NCBI GenBank assembly: GCA_022545805.1
Contig: JAKEIJ010000158.1
Span: 1-5,867 of the forward strand
Length of the DNA: 5,867 nucleotides
Source of the DNA: Nitrosotalea sp.
GTDB taxonomy: Archaea > Thermoproteota > Nitrososphaeria > Nitrososphaerales > Nitrosopumilaceae
Reading direction: 5' to 3'
The position numbers and the translations under genes are program-made. The notes beneath the pieces are model-generated. The model searched no databases and was not told the origin of the DNA. It was given only the letters and a program-made list of their open reading frames with translations. Below, piece after piece: positions 1-5,106 of this stretch. Position 1 is the stretch's first letter; every line of letters starts with the position of its first letter.

Positions 1-3
1 ATT

Positions 4-288
4 GTGAAGAAGCATTTTGACATCTTGGGCTTGCAATATAAAATTGATCATGTTATTTACAATTACTTTGTAATGCTTGCCAAGTATTGTAATTGGTTTG
101 AATTTTCACACAAGGTATCAGGAAATAATTATCGACTAGTATTTTGTACTGGAAATAATCACAAATGGTCTGTATTTGTGCAACAATATATACATGCAAT
201 TCTTGAATCATTAAAAATAATAATTTCAAATGAATCACAACATGCGGGAGTTGTTGTCTTTGAATTTTCTCACAAAGAATACATCTGA
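4..288 (+). CDS. Small hypothetical protein, 94 residues, possibly 5'-truncated
   Basis: I do not recognise this protein. It would begin with GTG at position 4, but only three bases precede that codon, so the true start may lie outside the window. It is rich in aromatic residues, His and Asn, has no convincing signal peptide or membrane segment, and shows no catalytic motif that I can name. The hexapeptide FEFSHK occurs twice, at residues 32-37 and 86-91, encoded by DNA matching at 16 of 18 bases (97-114 and 259-276). Two GNN tripeptides also lie close together after the first copy. It ends 60 bases before the zinc-finger gene and is separated from it by a likely promoter region, so it probably does not belong to the polysaccharide operon. 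Its reality as a gene is uncertain. Confidence 0.45.
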   Translation: MKKHFDILGLQYKIDHVIYNYFVMLAKYCNWFEFSHKVSGNNYRLVFCTGNNHKWSVFVQQYIHAILESLKIIISNESQHAGVVVFEFSHKEYI

Positions 289-302
289 CACAGTTTGACA
301 CA
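286..302 (+). repeat. Tandem TGACACA direct repeat, 10-base period
   Basis: TGACACA occurs at 286-292 and again at 296-302, so the two copies start exactly 10 bases apart, about one helical turn. The first copy overlaps the TGA stop of the upstream ORF. The pair lies about 18 bases upstream of the TATA-like box at 320-325. Same-face spacing would suit a dimeric regulator or activator, but the copies are short and AT-rich DNA yields such repeats by chance. Confidence 0.3.
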
Positions 303-317
303 AACAGAACCCAAATT

Positions 318-326
318 CCTATAAGC
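318..326 (+). promoter_or_regulatory. Weak archaeal TATA-like box ahead of the operon
   Basis: CCTATAAGC lies in the only intergenic gap upstream of the gene run. The TATAAG core (320-325) is about 27 bases before the ATG at 349, which is the usual TATA-to-start distance for a leaderless or nearly leaderless archaeal transcript. An A-rich stretch precedes it where a BRE would lie. The match to a full archaeal box A is modest, so this is a candidate only. Confidence 0.3.
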
Positions 327-348
327 AATTTTTCTACAAAGGTTATGA

Positions 349-558
349 ATGATTGAACAGATTCAGGAAAACACAAGCCATGAACGAAATATGCTAAATG
401 GCAGCAAAATACATTCTGCGATGATTTTTTCCAAAGTCGTGTCATGTTGTACTTGTGGTATGGAAATGGAATTTGTTGAAAACGATGTAATATTTGGTGA
501 GGATTGGTATCATGGTAAATGCTGGAAAGCGACACAGGAGAGAACACGAAATGTTTGA
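349..558 (+). CDS. Small LIM-like zinc-finger protein
   Basis: This 69-residue protein has a clear zinc-binding pattern: C33-x2-C36-x18-H55-x2-C58, with an aromatic WYH just before the last ligands and Trp after the final Cys. That is the spacing of the first half of a LIM domain (CX2C-X16-23-HX2C). An extra Cys (C34) lies inside the CxxC. The rest is short and polar with no membrane segment, so it is probably cytoplasmic and could bind protein or nucleic acid; the sequence does not say which. AAAGGT at 338-343 may serve as a weak ribosome site for ATG 349; internal ATG codons (residues 15 and 25) are alternatives that keep the zinc finger. Its end overlaps the next gene by 8 bases, which argues for cotranscription and possibly a regulatory role in this operon. 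Confidence 0.7.
   Translation: MIEQIQENTSHERNMLNGSKIHSAMIFSKVVSCCTCGMEMEFVENDVIFGEDWYHGKCWKATQERTRNV
537..540 (+). promoter_or_regulatory. Ribosome binding site deciding the dehydrogenase-like start
   Basis: GGAG lies 10 bases before ATG 551, inside the end of the zinc-finger gene. It favours ATG 551 over the in-frame TTG 494 and ATG 512, whose added residues are basic and lie outside the Rossmann fold. Confidence 0.5.
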
Positions 559-1426
559 AAGAACACATGACGAGAATTCTGGAAAAAAAATTCTCATCAT
601 TGGACTAGGACAAATAGGACACAGTAATGCTGAATACATGACGTCCCTTGGGCTCCAAGTGGATGGCTTTGATATCAGTAAAGATGCAGTTGCAAGGGCA
701 ATAAAGGACAAAGTGATACAAAAAGGTGCTACAGATTTTCGTGGTTATGACTATTATGTCATCTGTATCTCAACACACAAACCAGAAGACATGTTTGTAC
801 CATATCTTGACGGGCTGTTTGACATTGCAAAACGAATTGCACATGAAGGTAAAATAGATGCACTTGTCGGAATTGATTCCACTGTAACAAGGGGAACAAC
901 ACAAGAAATCAAAAAGATTCTCGGACATCGACTACATGTAGTACATGTACCGCATAGATTCTATGTACACGAAAAAAGTGATCATGGAGTTAGACAGGTC
1001 AGAGTGATTGGTGGATGTGAACCATGTTGCATGGCTGAGGGAAAACATTTCTATGGAGATGTACTAAAGATCCCTCTTCATCAAGTAAGCTCACCTGATG
1101 TAGCAGAGCTCACCAAAGTTGTCGAGAACTCGTACAGATATCTTGAGATCGCATTTGCAGAGGAGATCAAGATGGTCTGTGATAACACATCACTTGACTT
1201 TGATGAACTACGAAATGCAATCAACACAAAATGGAATATCAAAATCCTTGATGCCCGGGATGGTATTGGAGGTCACTGTCTTCCAAAAGACAGTCAAATG
1301 TTTCTTGACTTTTCACGAAATTCTGTAGTGACAAGTATGATACGAGCTGCGAAGATGGTGGATTCACAGTACAGATTCCACCTTATTCAAAAAGCTACAC
1401 AGGAAATACCTCTAGCCAGAGGTTGA
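551..1426 (+). CDS. UDP-glucose/GDP-mannose dehydrogenase-like protein lacking the C-terminal domain
   Basis: Family members oxidise C6 of a nucleotide-sugar to the uronic acid in two NAD-dependent steps. Here residues 13-45 form the NAD-binding Rossmann start, with GLGQIG at 18-23 and Asp in GFDIS at the end of strand 2. A central helical domain follows. Catalytic residues are visible as K189 and N193 (ELTKVVEN), and C243 and D247 (GGHCLPKD); their spacing closely follows that of streptococcal UDP-glucose dehydrogenase. Two things are unusual. The usual PER/PEF motif reads PHR (134-136), losing a Glu. The protein also stops at 291 residues just after the central dimer helix, whereas relatives are about 430 and carry a C-terminal UDP-sugar domain. 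No remnant of that domain follows. A CxxCC cluster (C156, C159, C160) is also atypical. It could be an active partial enzyme, a subunit, or a dehydrogenase of another substrate. Starts at 512 or 494 are possible. Confidence 0.8.
   Translation: MFERTHDENSGKKILIIGLGQIGHSNAEYMTSLGLQVDGFDISKDAVARAIKDKVIQKGATDFRGYDYYVICISTHKPEDMFVPYLDGLFDIAKRIAHEGKIDALVGIDSTVTRGTTQEIKKILGHRLHVVHVPHRFYVHEKSDHGVRQVRVIGGCEPCCMAEGKHFYGDVLKIPLHQVSSPDVAELTKVVENSYRYLEIAFAEEIKMVCDNTSLDFDELRNAINTKWNIKILDARDGIGGHCLPKDSQMFLDFSRNSVVTSMIRAAKMVDSQYRFHLIQKATQEIPLARG
1419..1423 (+). promoter_or_regulatory. Ribosome binding site for the NodB-like gene
   Basis: GAGGT lies 9 bases upstream of ATG 1433 and overlaps the last codons of the dehydrogenase-like gene, supporting both the start choice and translational coupling. 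Confidence 0.5.
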
Positions 1427-1432
1427 CATTGC

Positions 1433-2161
1433 ATGAAAATAGTGCACGTGGGTGCGATAATTACTGGAGTAGTAATCACTTTGGGCGTTTTATTGATAGT
1501 GCCGGAATTTCTACGTCCTAGTCCCACCCAACCAATACTTCTCTCATTTAGTGTAACTAATGAACAAAATCTTCCTAACTGGTGTCATGATCTATCTACT
1601 GTTTTATCAAAATATGATGTCAAGGCAGCTGTATTTGTAATTGGTAAAGTTGCAGAACGACATCCTGATTGTGTTAATGGATTTCCAAGTGGTGTTGACA
1701 TTGGCAGTGAATCATACGATTATGTATCGCTTCCATCAATTTCAGATTATTCAACACAACTTGAAGAAATTAAAAATGGAAAAATAGCGGTTGACAAGGC
1801 AGGAAATTTGGATTCTAAACTGTTCAAAGCTCCATATGGTGCGACAGATGCTAACATTTACTCTCTACTAAGTCGTTCAAACATCTTGGCAGATTTTTCC
1901 TATAATGAACAATATAACAAATATTATAATGGAAAATTCATAAAGTTTGATGTAGTTACCTATAATGGGTCAAAATATTATACCAGTTTCTTTAGAAATC
2001 TTCCTGCAGACAAACCAGTCCTAGTAAATTTTGATAATTCCACACCTATATCTCAGATTGACGAATTTATTTCTGAATTTAAATCTAAAAACTTTCGTTT
2101 TGTAAGTGCGACTGAATTAACTTCGATGGATCTTACAATACACGGAGCAAAAATAGCTTGA
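1433..2161 (+). CDS. Membrane-anchored NodB-fold protein, catalytically degenerate polysaccharide deacetylase homologue
   Basis: This 242-residue protein has one N-terminal membrane segment (about residues 5-25) and then an extracytoplasmic domain that follows the NodB/carbohydrate esterase 4 layout. Recognisable pieces are the strand at 35-40, the VKAAVFVIG strand (63-71, typically vkATFFviG), the VDIGSESYDYVSL segment (88-100, typically heIgnHtysHpdL) and FKAPYG (131-136, typically fRpPYG). The active site is gone. The TFDDG motif reads SFSVT (38-42), both metal-binding His of HxxxH are replaced by Glu and Tyr, and the Arg of RxPY is Lys. The last motif, usually LHD, is VNFDN (198-202). It is therefore unlikely to deacetylate and may bind or guide the polymer. 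C51 and C80 could form a disulphide. It starts 6 bases after the upstream stop and overlaps the glycosyltransferase start by 4 bases, so the two are probably made together. Confidence 0.75.
   Translation: MKIVHVGAIITGVVITLGVLLIVPEFLRPSPTQPILLSFSVTNEQNLPNWCHDLSTVLSKYDVKAAVFVIGKVAERHPDCVNGFPSGVDIGSESYDYVSLPSISDYSTQLEEIKNGKIAVDKAGNLDSKLFKAPYGATDANIYSLLSRSNILADFSYNEQYNKYYNGKFIKFDVVTYNGSKYYTSFFRNLPADKPVLVNFDNSTPISQIDEFISEFKSKNFRFVSATELTSMDLTIHGAKIA
2144..2147 (+). promoter_or_regulatory. Ribosome binding site supporting a TTG start
   Basis: GGAG lies 10 bases before TTG 2158. No ATG or GTG occurs in frame before the first membrane segment, and the TTGA overlap with the upstream TGA is a typical coupling arrangement, so the rare start codon is credible. 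Confidence 0.5.
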
Positions 2162-3588
2162 CTGTAGAGTTACAAGAAAAACCACGTTCTGATGTTAATG
2201 TAATTGAAATTCCAAAATGCAATCAAAAATTTTCACCAAGTGGCAGAATACAGGTTCGTAAACTGGCATGGGTTTTGAGAATATGTAGTATCATTGCAAT
2301 TTCGGGTGTGGTAGTGTTTAATGTGATAAAAGGTGTGGATCTACATGATCCTCTAATAATATATTCTACTTTGATGCCTATTCATGCTTTGTTAATCTTG
2401 TTTGTTGGATGGTTCTTTTACAAAAATCCTGCCACTGGTTTGGCAAAAAAAGACCTCGTCTCAGTCATAATTCCTGTGTATAATCAAGAATCGATGATTG
2501 AAATAGTCATTGATGCAATTTACTGTTCAACTTACAAGAACCTCGAAGTAATAGCGGTAAATGACGGAAGCAAGGACGGTACAAAAGATATTCTTGATAA
2601 ACTTGCAAGAAAATATCCAAAATTAAAAGTTGTACATAAAATAAATGAAGGAAAGCGTAAGGCTGTTGCAGCTGGATTCTATGCTTCCACTGCAGATTAC
2701 ATCGTACTGATAGATTCTGACAGTGTTGTAGACCCTCATGCAATCAAGGAATTCATGAAGGCGTTCAATGCAGATCCAAAAACAGGCGCAGTTGTCGGTT
2801 ATGCAAGAGCATGGAATGCTCAAAAAAGCTTTCTTACAAAGTGTCAAGACGTGTGGTATGATTATGCATTTAACATTCACAAAACAACAGAGAGCGTTTT
2901 TGGAAGTGTAATGTGTTGTTCTGGCTGCTTGGCTGGATATAGACGTGAAGCAATTGCCAATTTTATCCCATATTGGATAAAGGCAAGAATTCACAATAGT
3001 GATGATAGAGACCTTACTTCGTATGCAATAGCAACTCCATGGGCAAAAACCGAGTTGGCTCCAATCTCCAAAAGAATGATGGAGGACACTGCAAATTATG
3101 ATGATGCTGAAGATAGAATCCTGACTGCTCAAGCCATCGTAGAATGGAAAGCAACCTATGTGGCTTCTGCTCTAGTCTACACTGATGTTCCTGAAAAAAT
3201 AAAAGGATATTTCAAGCAACAAAAAAGATGGAAAAAGGGTTATGTTCGTTCTAATCTCTTTGTGAGTTCTTTTTTCTGGAAGAAAAATCCTCTGATGGCA
3301 TTAATCTTCTACACTGAATTTATGACAACTTTTACATCGCCACTCATTGTTATCATTGTATTATTTTATGAACCGATTGTGCTTCAACAATACTGGGTTC
3401 CGTCAATTTTCGTACTGGGTTCGTTACTTACGGGACTCTCTCACGGGTTAGACTGTAAGTTTCGCAATAACCTCTCAACAACTTGGAAGTATAAACCAAT
3501 CATGAATCTTATAGCATCCTTTGTCTTGTCTTGGCTAATCTTTCCAGCAATTTGGAATTTTAGAAAAAATGAATGGCTCACAAGATAA
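2158..3588 (+). CDS. Processive family 2 glycosyltransferase, hyaluronan/chitin synthase type
   Basis: This 476-residue membrane enzyme should polymerise a UDP-sugar on the cytoplasmic side and extrude the chain. Two membrane segments (about 37-57 and 66-88) precede the GT-A domain, which begins with VSVIIPVYN at 101-109. Nucleotide-sugar motifs are VNDGS (D136) and DSDS (D186, D188). Acceptor-side motifs are SGCLAGYRR near 255-263, an (E/D)DR motif and QQKRW at 354-358, the mark of processive synthases. Three C-terminal membrane segments (about 379-403, 413-431, 447-465) and a final WLTR match hyaluronan synthase ends. The EDRILT motif (318-323) sits exactly 36 residues before QQKRW, as I recall for streptococcal HasA, but a second copy, DDRDLTSYAI, lies 36 residues further upstream (282-291). 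The product could be a glucosamine, glucose or mixed polymer; the sequence does not decide. Its neighbours imply that the product is acylated. Confidence 0.9.
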   Translation: MTVELQEKPRSDVNVIEIPKCNQKFSPSGRIQVRKLAWVLRICSIIAISGVVVFNVIKGVDLHDPLIIYSTLMPIHALLILFVGWFFYKNPATGLAKKDLVSVIIPVYNQESMIEIVIDAIYCSTYKNLEVIAVNDGSKDGTKDILDKLARKYPKLKVVHKINEGKRKAVAAGFYASTADYIVLIDSDSVVDPHAIKEFMKAFNADPKTGAVVGYARAWNAQKSFLTKCQDVWYDYAFNIHKTTESVFGSVMCCSGCLAGYRREAIANFIPYWIKARIHNSDDRDLTSYAIATPWAKTELAPISKRMMEDTANYDDAEDRILTAQAIVEWKATYVASALVYTDVPEKIKGYFKQQKRWKKGYVRSNLFVSSFFWKKNPLMALIFYTEFMTTFTSPLIVIIVLFYEPIVLQQYWVPSIFVLGSLLTGLSHGLDCKFRNNLSTTWKYKPIMNLIASFVLSWLIFPAIWNFRKNEWLTR

Positions 3589-3593
3589 CATGA

Positions 3594-3625
3594 CATCTAT
3601 TGTTATAGTTCTTGGTGAATAGATG
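3594..3625 (+). promoter_or_regulatory. Inverted repeat spanning the MBOAT start codon
   Basis: CATCTATT (3594-3601) is perfectly complementary to AATAGATG (3618-3625), leaving a 16-base loop. The right arm contains the ATG at 3623, and the loop and arm include the GGTGA ribosome-site candidate (3614-3618). A smaller alternative hairpin, CTAT-TGTT-ATAG (3597-3608), would compete with it and free the start. The stem has only two G-C pairs, so stability is modest. The lack of a T-run argues against a terminator. Confidence 0.35.
3614..3618 (+). promoter_or_regulatory. Ribosome binding site for the MBOAT gene
   Basis: GGTGA matches the right part of the GGAGGTGAT consensus and ends 4 bases before ATG 3623. 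The close spacing is compatible because it pairs with the 5' part of the anti-SD region. Confidence 0.45.
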
Positions 3626-5095
3626 CTATTTAATTCTCTCCAGTTTATCGTTTTCTTTGTTGTTGTATTAGGTTCTATTGCAATTATTAAAAAAAGAAAA
3701 TTTCAACATTTATTTTTGTTATTTGCAAGTTATTTTTTCTTTTATTATTCTAGCAACTATCTAATTACACTTTTAATTTATTCAACACTTTTGGATTTTT
3801 ATCTAGGAGGTGCAATTTACAAGTCAACTAATCCGCAACGAAGAAAAATGCTGTTGATTTGCAGCATGGCCGGAAACCTCGGTCTCTTGGGATTTTTCAA
3901 GTATGCAGACTTTGCAATTTCCCAGTTCAATGCAATAGGAGTCTATCTAGGTCTTGGAAGTAACATTCCATTGCTAAATATAGTTCTGCCAATAGGAATT
4001 TCATTTTACACATTTCATACAATGACGTATACAATAGACATCTATAGAGGACATTTAGTTCCAAGCAAGACCTTTAGGGAATTTGCGCTGTTTGTTACAT
4101 TCTTCCCATCTCTTGTTGCCGGACCAATACTTAGGGCAAGCCAGATTTTGCCCCAGTTTAGAGAACAGATAGCACAGTCTGAAATGGGAACTAGGTTGAA
4201 GCTAATTGTTCTTGAGAACTCCAACCTGAAATTTGGTGTCACCATGATGGCTATTGGATTTTTCAAAAAAATGTTCTTCAGCGATAACATCTCGCCTATG
4301 GTAAATGACATTTTTAACTATCCTATAGGCGCAGAATCATTTACCATTATTTTGGCTACCATTGGCTTTGGTATCCAAATTTACTGTGACTTTTCTGGAT
4401 ATTCTGATATTGCTATAGGTGCGGCAATGATCTTGGGAATTAAAATCCCTGCCAATTTTAATAGACCATATTTTGCAACATCTCCTTCTGATTTCTGGAG
4501 AAGATGGCACATCTCGCTATCATCATGGTTGCGAGACTATCTGTACATAACATTGGGAGGTAACCGTGTATCAAAGATCAGGACATATCTTAATTTGTTT
4601 ATCACAATGTTCTTGGGGGGGTTGTGGCACGGTGCATCCTGGAATTTTGTGCTATGGGGCATGTTACATGGCGCATATCTTGCTATGCATAAATTAATTC
4701 TGGATAGGGTTCCATCACTCAAAGACAATAAATTCTTCAAAACAAAAGTTGGAATTGTAATCTCAATATTTATCACACAATACTTGGTATTTCTGACTTG
4801 GATTCCATTTAGGGTGTCGGATTCAAGTAGCCTGACTTATTCTATATGGAAATATATTGTATGGGATTTTGCAGTTGATAAAACAATCAATGTAATTTCA
4901 TTAAACAAACTTCCAATTTTTCTCATTATCGCATTTATTGCTCTACACTATGTGTCTTACAAAAAGAATAATCTGATAGAAACAATCTCTGGTTTGAAAT
5001 TACGATACTGGGTAATGTTTCTTGTCGCTATTACATTTTCAATTTTAATTCTTTATGATGTGAAGCCGGAGGATTTCATCTATTTCAAATTCTAG
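3623..5095 (+). CDS. MBOAT family O-acyltransferase, AlgI/DltB type
   Basis: This 490-residue polytopic protein belongs to the membrane-bound O-acyltransferases that pass an acyl group, usually acetyl, from a cytoplasmic donor through the membrane to an extracytoplasmic partner. It begins MLFNS and ends FIYFKF, both typical of the AlgI branch. Conserved blocks run in order: LPIGISFYTFHTMTY (122-136), FPSLVAGPILR (161-171), YCDFSGYSDIAIG (254-266), FNRPYF (279-284), FWRRWHISLSSWLRDY (291-306) and LGGLWHGASWNF (331-342). H336 in WHG is the expected catalytic His; H296 and the later H350 are further conserved positions. Length is normal for the family. The active-site Gly-Gly is encoded by a run of seven G. 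The gene follows the glycosyltransferase by 34 bases and precedes an SGNH-like gene by 11, the standard pairing of an acyl-transfer relay. The acyl group itself cannot be read from the sequence. Confidence 0.93.
   Translation: MLFNSLQFIVFFVVVLGSIAIIKKRKFQHLFLLFASYFFFYYSSNYLITLLIYSTLLDFYLGGAIYKSTNPQRRKMLLICSMAGNLGLLGFFKYADFAISQFNAIGVYLGLGSNIPLLNIVLPIGISFYTFHTMTYTIDIYRGHLVPSKTFREFALFVTFFPSLVAGPILRASQILPQFREQIAQSEMGTRLKLIVLENSNLKFGVTMMAIGFFKKMFFSDNISPMVNDIFNYPIGAESFTIILATIGFGIQIYCDFSGYSDIAIGAAMILGIKIPANFNRPYFATSPSDFWRRWHISLSSWLRDYLYITLGGNRVSKIRTYLNLFITMFLGGLWHGASWNFVLWGMLHGAYLAMHKLILDRVPSLKDNKFFKTKVGIVISIFITQYLVFLTWIPFRVSDSSSLTYSIWKYIVWDFAVDKTINVISLNKLPIFLIIAFIALHYVSYKKNNLIETISGLKLRYWVMFLVAITFSILILYDVKPEDFIYFKF
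4615..4621 (+). repeat. Seven-G homopolymer in the MBOAT active-site region
   Basis: TTG-GGG-GGG-TTG encodes Leu-Gly-Gly-Leu just before Trp335-His336. It is conspicuous in an AT-rich gene that elsewhere encodes the same dipeptide as GGAGGT (4557-4562). A slip of one base would cut the enzyme off before its catalytic His. Confidence 0.6.
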
Positions 5096-5098
5096 GAG
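5095..5098 (+). promoter_or_regulatory. Ribosome binding site for the SGNH-like gene
   Basis: GGAG, within TAGGAGAT, overlaps the TAG stop of the MBOAT gene and lies 8 bases before ATG 5107. The nearer ATG at 5102 runs into TGA after one codon, so 5107 is the usable start. Confidence 0.6.
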
Positions 5099-5106
5099 AT
5101 TATGAT

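Noticed and set aside
53..568. Long minus-strand open frame of 171 residues opposite the first two genes
   Set aside because: It is rich in Cys, His and Phe with no coherent domain, lacks a ribosome site, and lies antisense to the zinc-finger gene whose motif spacing is clearly real.
572..595. Inverted repeat GAGAATT / AATTCTC flanking an A8 run near the dehydrogenase-like start
   Set aside because: It is short, AT-rich and inside conserved coding sequence (Gly-Lys-Lys-Ile); it is likely incidental and lacks terminator features.
931..950. Two adjacent 10-bp palindromes, CTACATGTAG and GTACATGTAC
   Set aside because: They arise from the codons for His-Val-Val-His-Val inside the dehydrogenase-like gene, so a regulatory role is not needed to explain them.
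2623..3132. Minus-strand open frame of 169 residues within the glycosyltransferase
   Set aside because: It is an antisense shadow of a strongly conserved catalytic domain, with improbable Cys/Ser/Ile composition.
3689..3695. A7 run in the MBOAT gene (also at 4265-4271)
   Set aside because: Runs of A encoding Lys-Lys are expected in this base composition, unlike the G7 tract.
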